Source of the DNA: Paraphysomonas bandaiensis
Lineage: Eukaryota; Chrysophyceae
Direction: 5' to 3'
Assembly: GCA_965644295.1 (NCBI GenBank)
Contig: CBFFRP010000398.1
Span: forward strand, 50,649 to 114,648
DNA: 64,000 nucleotides
Shown: one piece after another, positions 36,032-48,151 of the stretch
How positions within the stretch are numbered: the stretch's first letter is position 1
Layout: each line of letters starts with the position of its first letter
Made by a program: the position numbers and the translations under genes
Notes under the pieces: generated by a model
The model's database searches: none
Told to the model about the DNA's origin: nothing
The model's input: only the letters and a program-made list of their open reading frames with translations

Positions 36032-38178
36032 GCGAAAACTGCTGGGGGTAATTGAAACGTCGTGGAATTATTTATTTGTAATGAGTCCAACCGTGCAGTT
36101 GCATGCATCATGGATCAATCAGTAGAAATCTCCTTTGCATGTTATATGATAATAATAAACCAACCTGTTTTCCTTCTATCAGTGGTGACACTATGTTATA
36201 CCTTCGCTTATATTTCTGGTTTGGGGTATATATATTCACATGCAAAAATGACACAATTACTACTGCATCTCCATCACTACTGCAAACTGTGATAAACTGT
36301 CAAAGATTGTGTTATGGTAGCATCCCTCAGCTTTAAAAAGTGAGATCTGGAGTAAGTATGTCAGGCTTCATACTCTCCAGAAAGAGGGTTTGACGCTTGG
36401 GCAACATGAGAGAGAAGATTCCATTCCCCCAGTCCGGTCTGCTGTTAGGGCTGGCAATATGGTCAACACGTCAATACTGTACACCTGCTCGCAGAATTGT
36501 GTAGCACACTGCATAAGATATTTGCACTTAGAATTGTCAGATATTTATAATAAATAAACAGACATCACGAATAACACATGATGTTACCGAATTCCGCGAT
36601 TCTTCGAATGTGAATAGAACCTTGATGCAAACCTAATTAATACAACTATATTTCAATTACGAGAACCAATCATACTGTTCATGTCGAAGTTTCTTGTCAA
36701 AAATAATGATATAATTAACGTAGCATGTTGAGTTTCGCTACTCGAGCTGTATTTTAAGGTATTTGAAGTTTGATCGTTTCATACTAATTCAGCAGTCGTG
36801 AATTCGTGAACGGTATAACATGATCTCGTAATATGACATGAATTGTATGCAAGATTGATAATAAAGACGGTATAAATTTAGTAAAAAGCAATGAACGATT
36901 TTGAGCACAATAATAATTGTTTATTGAGCGAGTTCAACATTCGAATACTCAGTTATTTCCAAAATTCGAATTGTGATATACCAGAGTACTTCATTGCAGT
37001 AGTGTCAATAGTACGTGAAGATAAGTTAGAACAGACATCTATCACATAGTTCTACGTCATAAACTCCCACATCAATTTCTGCATCACTAGCTAAATCAAC
37101 CTTTCCATTGAGAATGATGTGGTTTCTCTAATCCTGGTGATATGTGGGTTGAGAAAATTATACAAGTATCTATTAGATTGTATATATTTTTGATGTAATT
37201 ATTTGACAGGGAATATTACGCAGTGTTATTTGACGTCAGTGTTCAATAACCTATACCACATGAATGCGTCCTGGATACTCTGCGAAAACTATTTGTCCCT
37301 AATGTCTCTCACTCTGTAAATACCTCATCTTGTATCAATTACTATGAACCATTAAGTGAGGCGAAGTTCCACATCTTGTTCATCTGTCTAGCGTTGAACA
37401 CCACAACTTCGGGTGAACAAACGCTGCCATCGAAGAAGATTTTTATTCTTGTCATTAGGTCATCCAGTTTCCTAACCTGAGGTCCACCACATCGATGGAT
37501 TCGTCGTAGATGAAATCTTCGTTGCATTGTGAGGTCTTCATGATGGGGCATATATGTCATCTGACGACATGATTGTTAGATATATAGGTATGTGTGAGAT
37601 TCTCTCTGGGAAGAAACTAACGTGAGCCGCATATATAGTCAACAAATATTTTTCTGCCTACTCATAGCCAAATGCTTGTGTGATACAAGGAACACCAACA
37701 ATAAGTGTCGCTTCTGTAGACGTCTTTGAACCCTGACGAGTAAACAGGCATCCGGGAATATAGGCTATATTGTCCCAAACACAATGCTCACTTGAGAAGA
37801 TGAAGAGTGATGTGATGCATTCATTGACTGCAGTCATTAATAGATGGGTGGAGAGTGGAGTAAATCTCTGGAATTGAATATTTTCGTTTATACTTCCAAC
37901 ACCTACTAGTCAACCTCGTCATTGTTAATCTCAAAATCGTTATTAATTTACGACGAGGTTGCCACACCAACATCGGTTGCATAATACACCCCAAACTCAA
38001 CAACCATTCCGATCTACCTTATTATAGTAAATATAAGAACTCTCAAATGTGACAAGTCCTTGACTCTGTGAAAAAAGTAATGCTAAAATTATTCTGTTCA
38101 CAAATATCACCTCATTTCAATATAGCAACACAATATTTGTACACCACATTCTATCGTATTCAGTAAACTAACGTAGGA
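36032..38178. other. 2.1-kb spacer with a repeat relic
   Basis: AT-rich spacer between the convergent centrin and Ecm29 genes. Most of it shows no coding or repeat signal. The exception is 37590-37770, an inverted-orientation relative of the repeat at 57420-58250, described separately, with a short minus-strand frame next to it (37342-37560). Confidence 0.45.
37590..37770 (-). repeat. Dispersed repeat copy related to 57420-58250
   Basis: Read on the minus strand this segment contains GCCTATATTCCCGGATGCCT, then TTTACTCGTCAGGGT, TTATTGTTGGTGTTCC, CACACAAGCATTTGGCTATG and GGCTCACGTTAG, in the same order as the + strand at 57422-57458 and 58140-58230. The second copy is split by a transposon. 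The shared part reads through as AYIPGCLFTRQGSKT-like peptide, so the repeat may descend from a coding exon of a mobile or duplicated gene. Confidence 0.75.
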
Positions 38179-41100
38179 CTATTTATTTGTCGTTAGAGCT
38201 TGCCATGCTCGGCTCGCATTGGCATGAGCCGACAGCACAGAGGGGTTGGAGTCAATGGCAGCTGCTGCAAGAACGGCTGAGACTCGTACAGACACGGCCG
38301 CCTGCTTAAAGAATTCAACACGCCCATCTCCTGCTCCGGTGTTATCAAAAAGCCTACATAGGGCTGACAAAGCAGCTACTCTGATCTGATGATATCTTGA
38401 GTCATTAGTTGCGAATCCCACAATATCTAAGTAAGTTTGTAAATCATTGGAAAGGAGGGACCAAGAAGCAAGCGATTCCAGCAACACAATGGCAGCTCGG
38501 CGCACGCTCCAAATTTCATGGTGAATAACCCCACAAACCCATTTTACAAGTTTGGAAACTGTAGCAGCCAGTGTCTCACTGCTTCCGTCGCACTCCACAC
38601 AAAGAGATGGGCTGGAGGGCCATCCACGAGCAGAAGCTTCTAGAAACTTCACACGCACGGCGGCGTCTGCTTTACTAACAACAATTTCACTTGGTTGTTG
38701 GGACGATGAGGTCGTGTCACCATTTTCCTCTGCATTGGGTTCGCTTATATCCTCAACGGCAGATATAATTGTTTCCTCGGTTCTCGAAGTGCTGGTATCA
38801 TGTGAGGTAGCTACAGAAGCAATTGTTACCGTAGGTAAGGCGGGTGATGACAGTTTCGCCCGCTTGGATTTAGAATTCACAGAGAATTCATCCCCGTATC
38901 TTCCACCAAACATGTCCACTGCAGCCCGCACAGGAGCTGGTCTCGACTTCCCCTCATCATCCACTGCTTTAGAAATCGCAATTGGAGGTTCAGTCTCTAT
39001 CCCAGTAATAGATGAGGGTATGCCCGCTGCGTGCCAGATCCGCGGGAGGAGTGGTACCGTGGCCTTGACACCTGAAATAGTCTGTGCTATCTGCCATGGA
39101 AGGGTGCTCATTGCAGTAGCAGCGGCAAGGCGGTACTGCCTTTCGCCCCTTTCGCTCTCCTGAAGGAGGAGAGTGAGAACGCCTGACCAAGAAACACGCC
39201 AAGACTTGCAGGCGGGGAGAATAGATTTGCTATCTTCCTTCAAAGGTACACTGGCAGTTGTGCCCTCCCATTCCTGAACTCGTTGTGTGATGGTGTCATT
39301 TAATCTAACTCGAGATTCCATATCCCCCAGGTGGATCAATACAAACGAGGAGCTCCGTGACACTAAAGTGGCTGCAACCAAATCCGATACATTTGCACTC
39401 GTGTCTACACACTGCGGACAGTGCGAAAGCAGTGCAGAGAGTGTGCGCAGTACAGCCTCTTTGCCCCGCCACATCTGTCCGGGAAGAGTTTTAAGCATTC
39501 CAACGAGAATTCCAGTCATGTTGGGTGCTAGAAGGCCACTTGGGAAAATAGAGATGAGGTCTTTCGTAGCAGCTAAAGCTTGTGTGCGCTGAGTCCAAGA
39601 AAGGCTACCCAGGAGGCTCTCAATTCCTTTTAAAACATCAGTTAGAACGGCTCGTAGTGCGGCCTCCCTTGTGCCGTGCGTAGACTGGACGGTGGCGTCT
39701 GCAAACAGCTTCTCCCACGGGGCTCGGGTATCATCATCCTACAGGCATGGATTAATAGTGCAAAGACATAACACAGTTGAAAACACCCACACCTCGATGA
39801 AACTGCCGAGGTACGAACTGCAGAGTACCCATCGCCACATCTCTGATTCCTCCTGCAGGGCATCCCCTGCTTTTGCTATGATCTGATGAATGCACTCACC
39901 AACCACTGCCACCATGTGTGTATCTGCATTATCTGCTTTGTCGTACATGTCCACAAGTTTTCGAATGATTTCCACAAGAAACTCCGGGCTGGTGACCTTT
40001 GACAAAACGCCAACTGCAGACAGCATCTCTCTGGTGAGGCTTGACGAGGATGGCGGAGTCGGGAGCAGGGACGAGAGAATAATCCGAAAGCACTTCTCGG
40101 TGGTCACTCGCTTAAGAGATTCCGGATAGGAACTGACAATGTGTACCAATGAGCGAACCGCTGCCACTCGTGTGGCAAGCCCAACTCCTTGTTGGGTCTG
40201 CATAGAGAGATTCAAAGCAATTTCTGGTACAATACCGGTAGTAGTTGGAGCACGAAGAGATTCGAGACAAGCATCCAAGGCATCTTGCAGTGGTGATAGC
40301 TGCGAGAGACGTAAGCGAGTGGACTCAAGGTCTTCATTAGATATATTGAGTCTTTCTGTATGAAAGCTCATGTACTCCAGTGTGCGAGGTTCCATGGCTG
40401 ACATGCTCTCAACTAAAACAGATATGAGTCGTATAAGGTGGTCTTTAAGACTTGATTTCGTAACTTTCACAATGCGCAGCAGCAATCCCATAGAAAACCC
40501 TCGACCTTCAGGACTCGGAGCGAGGAGACCTTTGTCCAACAGGATAGGTATAATGAAGGCTGTTGCATCATCCAGAGTACTCTCTCGATTGGCGGGATTT
40601 ATGGACACTGAGTCCTCGTTAACTTCAGGATTACACGCAGTCACCACCTGAGGAGACGACAACAATGATATCAATCAAGTGTATTAATATCTGATCCATA
40701 AGGTACCTGGTTGGAGAGCACTTTCATAAACCCAAGTGCTGCGATTCTGGTTGTGTCCCGTACATCATCCAGAACCCTCATACCCAAGTCCCAGAGCTGT
40801 GCTATACAAGGTCTAATCTTTCTCCAGGGACGCTGAGGTATGTAAACCTCCAGTGCAAGACAAGCAGACTCCCTCTCCCGCCACTGCCGACTAGTCAAGT
40901 TTGACGCTAGATATTTGAGAATCTCCTCGCATTGGGAACTCAGCAGAGATGACTCTTGTTCTGTAGGAACCAGAGTAGACCACAAAGTCCGCATGAGATC
41001 TCGAATAGAAGGAGTTGGGTCAAACCGAGTCATATACAGCATCGGTAATAGACGGCGGATCCTCTCCCGATCGAGTTTAATCACTGGCGACTTGTATTTG

Positions 41101-44100
41101 TTAAAATATTTTTCAGTATCACTCCCATGGGATCCAAACGCAGGGTCTCGTCTCACAAGGGAAAGGACACCAAATACAACGGATGGGTCGCCAGCTTTCT
41201 TGGCTACCTTACATATTTTCGTGTAGACGCCGTATGAGTCCTCTCCTCTAGCGGAATTATTTCGTCTTTCGCCTAACTCTCCCCCCACGGATAGAGAACT
41301 AAATATATTCAGCTCAGCCGCAGCAGAGGCCGCAGCAGCAGCTAATAGGTCCTCCCCAGTTCCCCCTGCTGGAATAGGTACTGTCCCGCCCTCGAGAATT
41401 CGTTCCGCTTCCTCGGCCATGTCTCCAGCTGCACCTGACGAAGTGGACTCCCCAGCAACAGCAACACCTAAACATTTACGTCAAATACAAATTAAATATA
41501 AAACTCTATTACCTGCAATTGCAATCCCCTTTTTCTCTCTACAAAGGGTTGATATTACAAGGGAAGATATGCGCTCAGCTGCTTGTGCATACGATTTATC
41601 CGTCCCTTTATCATCCTTTTCCCCTTCCTTTTCCAAAGAAATACTGCTGGCAATGTCATAGAGTCTACAAAGGCCAGCACAGCATACATCCTGCGCAAAA
41701 GGCTCTTGAGTTGATGCTGGTGTATTCCCATCCAAGTGTTGTTGTGGACCTCTAATAACCAGGAGAAAAGCCACAGCCATTCGCTGGAGCAAATTTGGTC
41801 GGTGCAATTCTTTGCTTTGCTTTAAAGCGACCAAGAGTACCACAGCAGCGAAGCTGCGTTCCCTTTCCGTCCGCCCCACACTCAACACCACTACTTCCAT
41901 GCGTTCAAGAAGTTGAATCAACAAACTAGTGTCAAAAGAGTCCGCCATCGCCATGCGCACCACTGCTTCCGCCAGCTCGAACCGAAACATGACACTGTGT
42001 GTATCCTTCACAAGTTTCATATCAAGCAAAAAGTGCCACACATCAAAGAAGTCATCTGTTGTACAATTACAAGCACACTTGATATATATAGGTCAGTACC
42101 TCTATCCATGGCTCCAGCAGCACAAAGTTTGGAGAGTGATCTCACTGCTGAGGCAGCAACACTTACTTCCCCTTCAATACCTTCTCCTGTTAACGACGCA
42201 CAAGTGATTGTGGTCCGAAGACCCTCTAACAAGATAAGCTGCATTGGCGTCTTTTTATCAGACATAGTAAACTCTTGAGCAATCACCGGATCACAGTGAC
42301 CTTCCACCGCACAAGTAGGAATATTAGTCGAAAGAAGACCCCGACCAACAAGGTCACCTAGAGCGTCAAGGGCAACCTGCCGCAGCTTATGTGGCTGTGC
42401 AGATAACTCATCTCCGACAAGTGGAATAGCCATCGGTAAAAGCACATCAAAGAGCTCAGAACACATCTGTACAACTCTGAGCGATGACGACGAATTCGCA
42501 CCCTCTGATCTAGTCATGCTGTACTCGCAGACTAGCGTTTCAACCACCGCTGTTAGACACTTTATCGATGAACTAGTCACCTGATTAGTTGAAGAACCAC
42601 TTTGCACTTTCAATAGCAAGATCCTCCATACTTTAGCGACAAAATTCATATCATCCTGAGAAAAAAAGCCAGGTGTAGGACTCATACATAGAAGGCCTAT
42701 TGACTGTGCCAGATACTGCTGACTGGGTTCACTAACTACCTCCATCCACTGCAACAGAGAAGCTAACATGCTCCGCCCCTTAGCAGTACATTCACCCGCA
42801 CCAAGAAGCAAGGAATTCCGGGTCAATTTCACCATTCCCTCAACTAGTAACACTTGCTCAGGGTTTGCACATTGTCCAGACACCTCTCGCTCTGAAGAGA
42901 CTGTATCCAGTACTCGTACTACAAGGGAAGGGGGTATGACACAATCTTGAAACGTCTCAGAACGGCGGAAGCGCAGCGCTATCATAGGCCACTGAGCAGC
43001 CCCAATGAAAGGCGCACACCCAACATCCCCTTCAGGTAGTGCCTTCTCAAGTATATGAAATACAGTTAGAAATACCTCTCTCCGGGTGGCCAAATACCGC
43101 TTATCCTGACTATCAGCTGATGAATCCCGGACAGAGAGGAGAGAAGAAATCAGACTCTTTAGTTCCTCACTAGTGTCCTTATCACCAATGCTCTGCACGT
43201 GCGTTCTCAATTTGATAAATTCTGTTAACGCAGCGGCATGCACAATATCTGAGGGGTCACCTGTAATCAATACAATACTCAAATCTCCAAAACAATTAAG
43301 CATTATTCCTACCGGCAACAACGACCAATGCCTCAATGGCTCTTCTGGACCACCCGTACATGGCACGAGCCCATTGCAGACCCACTAATCTCTTCTTTGC
43401 AACAGATGAATTACGCGCTGAGAGTATAACTGCCTCAAGCTTATCAGCAGAATATGGTGTTACAATCCCTATATATAAATTGTAAATAAAGATGGAAGTA
43501 AAGTCATATACACGGTACCTTGAGGTCTATGTTCCTGATACGCTTGTCGTATGCCCCCAAGAGCGGATAAAAGCCTCGAAAGTCCACTCTCTGTCTCTTT
43601 TTCTATTAACTTAAATAGAGTAAGCACCGCATCCATCCCATACTCCTCACTAACAAGGGCTTTAGGGTACCGTCGAGAGAGAGAATCCATGATGGCGTAC
43701 GCTTTCTGCATATAACATAAACTGAGCACAACGTAACATTAGCACCTACATTTCGAACTGTGGTATCTACATCATCGACAGAAAACGCATTTTCACCACC
43801 TAAAAATCGCTGCAGAGCAGCAGTACAACCTTGCATTAATATATAGATGTCTCTCTCTTCCAGTATATGAGTTTCTCTTAACACTGCCTCTGTTAGTGTC
43901 AGCAGAGAGCCTTGGAGCCTTGCCCCGGCTTGTACTCCAGCTAAAGGACCAGGAAAATCACCTCTTTTCGAATATACTCGGTGCACTAGGTTGGTCACGT
44001 CGTGAAGAGTTGGCAAGGCCTCTCGAAGAGCCCACTGCAAGGCCTGTACCCTCACTTCCTCTTTAAGAGGAATTCTGTAAGCCAATCCCCGTTCACAGGT

Positions 44101-45008
44101 GTCTTCATACCCTAGGCCACAAATCTTCAATAGAAATCCCGATGCCTCCTGAATATTCCCTCCTGATCGTAATATGGCGGACCTTAAACCACTGAGTTTA
44201 AAGTTCGCCTCTTGTGCCACAACAGGGTCTGGATCACAGACGAGAACGCTACATATAGCTGCGGCGTACTTCCCTTGCAAGCCAGGCGCGAACACAGCAC
44301 TGAGCAAGCTCAGTTTTAATGGAGATATCTCAGGCAAAGGCCAGACCTCCCTCTTGGCAGTGAGACGACGTACTCTCTCCTGCGAAAGTCCAGGCTGGAT
44401 GGAGCCCACAGCATCACGTCTGAGGCCTGGCAGCACCAAAGAGACATCCAAAAGCCACCCAAGAACTGCATCCTTCACCCACTGTGACGACACTATGGAC
44501 GGGGAAGTCATTTGATTGATCACCTCCGGAAGCATGCGTAGTGTATAATTTAGTAGAGCAGCAGCTTGATTCGAGTACTCTCCACCGTTGTCCACAACAA
44601 AGCTATCAAGTGCACGGAGGATCGCACATGCACAGTCTTCTCTACCACTAATGGGAACTTTGTCGATAGAGAGATCAATTAGACTTATTGCTATATTGCA
44701 GGCATATGGAAGCATATCTCTACGGACGATTCTATCTATCAACACAGCACAAGGCAGTGAGATACCCAGAGATTTAACACGCCGCGATATATTCGTCACT
44801 ATTGTCAACACTTGCGGTCTTAAATCATCTTTATTACAAAGGGGTAATAGCCCTGGTAGTAGTTTATCAAGCACTCTGGGGAGCTGTAAGGGGGGTTAGG
44901 AATAGAGTGATACATCACATGAACACATCCATTTACCTCATCGTTTGATGTTGCAGTAACTCGATCATGAACTCGTTGTAATGCCGCAACATCAGCAGAA
45001 GATGTCAT
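38179..45008 (-). CDS. ECM29: Ecm29-type proteasome adaptor/scaffold (HEAT repeats)
   Basis: Nine exons (44937-45008, 43750-44883, 43519-43705, 43313-43468, 42100-43260, 41513-42055, 40707-41467, 39793-40647, 38179-39738) give 2142 residues; every junction keeps frame. Ecm29 binds the 26S proteasome, tethers it and acts in its quality control. Support: N-terminal AALQRVHDRVTATSNDELPR and LLPLCNKDDLRPQVLTIVTN followed by NISRRVKSLGISLP, matching the Ecm29 N-terminal domain; DDFFDVWHFLLDMKLVKDTH; KICKVAKKAGDPSVVFGVLS; and LPMLYMTRFDPTPSIRDLM, the conserved RFDP block. The rest is alpha-helical HEAT-type repeat. It is somewhat longer than animal and yeast Ecm29 (about 1850). A Ser/Thr/Glu-rich insert lies near the C-terminus (about 38680-38900). 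Confidence 0.88.
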
Positions 45009-45521
45009 CTGCTACAACTGTTAATAGTCAGGGTGTTTAGTTAGGAGGATGTCACTGAGGTGTTGCTATATATCATCATGTACATATATACACGTACCAT
45101 TACACATATATATACGTACACTCTCCAGCTATGAATATACAGCAGTGTACATACTCCTGTCCATATTCCGAATATTCCTATAGAATGTACAGGAGAAGCT
45201 CTGTTGGGACAAACCGCCTCTCAGTGGATATTGAGGGCACTGAAAAGGACACACCTGCAGAAGATTTTCTATGAAGTTTGGAACGACCGCTCAAGATACT
45301 CTTCCCTTTCATTCTTCGTCAGTTGTTTTCCCACACATGTTATGGGGGAAGATACGTACACTACACACAGCACAGGAGTGTGTACTTCACTATACTATGG
45401 AACAGTATGGACAGCAGCAGTATGGAGATTCTTATACACATACACAAACATACATACATACATACATACATACATTCCCTGTCAGTATCATATCCTCATA
45501 TCCGTCTTTTCAGTCAAGAAA
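45009..45521. promoter_or_regulatory. Divergent upstream region of Ecm29 and HMG-like genes
   Basis: This spacer between the Ecm29 start (minus) and the HMG-like start (plus) contains TACAGCAGTG at 45138 and a short CATA run near 45451-45475. From 45193 rightwards it is part of the left arm of the large inverted duplication. Confidence 0.4.
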
Positions 45522-46162
45522 ATGGCCAACCAAACTAAAGCTAAAAGAAGCTCAGCTAAGGCTACATCAGAGCCCAAATCCAAGAGGGCTCCTTCTGCGT
45601 ACAACATATTCATGAAGGCGGAGTACGTGTTCAAGTATTGTTGTTAAGTATCTGTCTCACTTTTGATTCAGGATCGCGAAGGTCAAGAAAGCCAATCCTG
45701 GTTTTGATCATAAGGAGGCCTTCAAAGCTGCTGCGGGACACTGGAAGACAGCTAAAGAAAACCCTGCGAACAATCAGTAATCCAAGTGAAAGCTATCCAT
45801 CACAGTATCTCTTACTACTCACAATATTTATCGAGCGAGATCACAGAAACTTCTTCACGCTATGTATTATTCGAATTATTTATTATCAGTTGTTATAAGT
45901 TAATTTAATGTTTTTTTTGTAATATTGTCAATCTTACCACTGAAAGTCCTGTCCATTTCGTGGTGTCCAAGATGGTCACTCTGTGGACAATAGCTTATAT
46001 GTATACTATAATGTCATAATGAATTAGTTAAACTAGTTTTGAAGCAGCGGTTTGGTGTTGTTGTTTGGGCAGTCTCATCATCTTGAGACTGGAGATGTGA
46101 AAAGGCTCATCATCTTGAGTACTGGAGTAGTCAGTGTTCTTGGTTTAGTGTCTAATCTCTAG
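45193..46162 (+). repeat. Left arm of large inverted duplication
   Basis: About 970 bp recurs in inverted orientation at 49371-50332. The arm includes upstream DNA, the CATA run, the whole HMG-like gene and its 3' flank to the word GTCTAATCTCTAG. Coding parts are identical between arms at protein level, while the 3' flank shows small indels and substitutions. Outside these limits the two sides differ. Confidence 0.95.
45522..45780 (+). CDS. Small HMG-box/YABBY-like protein, copy 1
   Basis: Two exons (45522-45622, 45672-45780) encode 69 residues. A Lys/Ser-rich N-terminus is followed by KRAPSAYNIFMKAEIAKVKK and then ANPGFDHKEAFKAAAGHWK. The pattern of an SAYNxFMK helix, an ANP turn, an EAFxAAAxxW helix and no further acidic tail resembles a half-size HMG box of the kind found in plant YABBY domains. 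A DNA-binding role is likely but untested. It is too short for a full three-helix HMG box. A 49-nt intron splits codon E/I. The second, inverted copy encodes the same protein. Confidence 0.8.
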
Positions 46163-46610
46163 TTTATGTTTTATCTTCTTAAGATGGAATTGTATTTGAA
46201 ATAGAGCTAATTAATCTAGGATATTAATATTCTGTGTTAACTCGAATTTAAAATTCAGAATCATGTTTAGTGGGTTTACAGATAGAGCGAAAATTATCTA
46301 AGATACAATCATTGCAGTTTATTTTACATGTTTCCATAACCTACTTGTCGTCATATTATCGGGAGCCAAATTGCTGTAGCGCTATATATTATATGCTGTG
46401 TGAAAATTTACCTGGTGCTATGTAACTTTCTTACAATGATCGATTCATCACAAATGATTCTGAATGTAATTGATTTTTTATGGTTCAAAAGAAACTCAAA
46501 TGTGTCATCCAGGGTATCCTTTAGCCCTATGGTGTACATATGCTTGCCCAGCACTATGTATGTATCGTAAAATATATTTTATGCCATCTATTTACAACAG
46601 AAAGAAATAC
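46163..46610. other. Left spacer between inverted arm and LTR element
   Basis: AT-rich sequence with no counterpart on the other side of the LTR element. I see no gene in it. It ends with ACTG, the probable 4-bp target duplication. Confidence 0.4.
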
Positions 46611-46614
46611 ACTG

Positions 46615-47487
46615 TGTGATACCAGCGTCTCTGACCCTGGCTCAACTAAACCAATAACGAGTTCAATATCTCTGACGCGCTGCTCATCAGCACTCGATAT
46701 TGACTGTTGTTCTTCAATAATCATTGCTCTGATCCTTCTCAGAGCTAAATGAAACAGACTAGAGTCATGAACCTCCATTTTAGGTTCTCTCTCCATGGTA
46801 CTAATAGATAACTAACAATGAATATGACTGCAACTACAATACTATCTACAAGCAACTTCCAGAGTACAGAAATTGCATCTTATTATCAACAATCAATATA
46901 TACATATGATTCCCAGGCCAGAGGAAGGCCTCCAGGAATGACCTTCATCCATATACATCACTAATAACTCAGCCTGATCACAACTGATTCATCATCAATG
47001 CATAAGGGAAGATACATTCAGTATTCTCATTGTAGTTGAAGCCTTGTATACGTACTTCCAAGTACAGTTCAATAAACAATAAGTACCTAATGAAATACAT
47101 AAGTACAACTGTATTACTGGATAATCTGGCAATACACGTCTATCAGCATGGATATCAAACCCGGAATTCTCCAGTAAACTTCTCCAGCCTTAAGCATTAA
47201 TATATATATATAATAAGAACATATACATATAAATCATCAATCATAATATCTTCATCATTGAACTTCATTATTGGTAATCCTGTCTTTCTTTGTCTTTTGA
47301 ATAGATATATAAGTATCAATGATAAGCATAAATTGTCATATTCATAATATATCATATAGCTTAATGTGAGATATGGTAATAATAATAATATTCAATCTAT
47401 GTTTGCACAGATAGTATGTACAAAGTTAAGCATATACAATAGAGAGCTCATGTAGCATAAAATAACCAGATATGGCTGGTTATTACA
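46615..47487 (-). repeat. LTR (left; 3' LTR of the element)
   Basis: 873-bp long terminal repeat. It carries a minus-strand frame starting MEREPKMEVHDSSLFHLALR that is shared with the other LTR. Confidence 0.9.
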
Positions 47488-47531
47488 CTACCCCCTCCAG
47501 CAGTCGCATACGCCAGTATGCGGAACGAAGT

Positions 47532-47748
47532 TCACTGCGAACCTCTAGTATGTAGTTTCCTACTGATTGGATAAATCCGGACTTCGTACTCGTCAAATTT
47601 AGCATCATAAAGCACATTACATTGCAGCTGTACACCTTCATATGGACCTTCAAATTTCGCCTGTAGAATGGCCTTAAATTTGGTATGGTTCTTCATTGTG
47701 TAGGGTACATCATAATCACTAATGTGAACGCGTGCAGCTGGTCTTCTA
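47532..47748 (-). pseudogene. Coding fragment inside the LTR element
   Basis: On the minus strand about 70 codons are open to a TGA at 47532: RRPAARVHISDYDVPYTMK, then KFKAILQAKFEGPYEGVQLQ, then CNVLYDAKFDEYEVRIYPIS. An in-frame TAG precedes it. The composition is protein-like and the position, just before the purine tract, fits the 3' end of a retroelement polyprotein or an extra ORF. I do not recognise the domain. Confidence 0.45.
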
Positions 47749-48151
47749 TGTTTCCTGGTTGGTATTGTCTATCGGTGTTGTAGACATCCTATCTTCCTGA
47801 AGTGGAATGTGTATGTGCCACATTCCCTGCATGAGGTGAGGGTATATATGACGACACTCCTTCATTCAGCATTCTTGTTACTATGTTCTCTGGCTTGCAA
47901 GGGGTCCATATGTACTGGACTATCACCTGTCGCATCTCCATCAATTGAACATAAATCCTCCTGGGCCCTCAATGGTTGGATTACATTCTAACCGATTACG
48001 AGAGGCTTGGGCTAACAAAAACCTCCACCGGGCTACTCGAATGTTCCACCAGTTCTGGAACAGTTGTGACTAAACTGTCGATATCCTGTTGAATTGCTCG
48101 CTCATCGAGATCGTTACCTCGGTCCACACGAGAATCAATTTCTGTAAAAAA

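Noticed and set aside
46554-46796. Minus-strand ORF MEREPKMEVHD... as an independent host gene
   Set aside because: The same frame occurs in both LTRs and ends differently at each edge, so it belongs to the retrotransposon.
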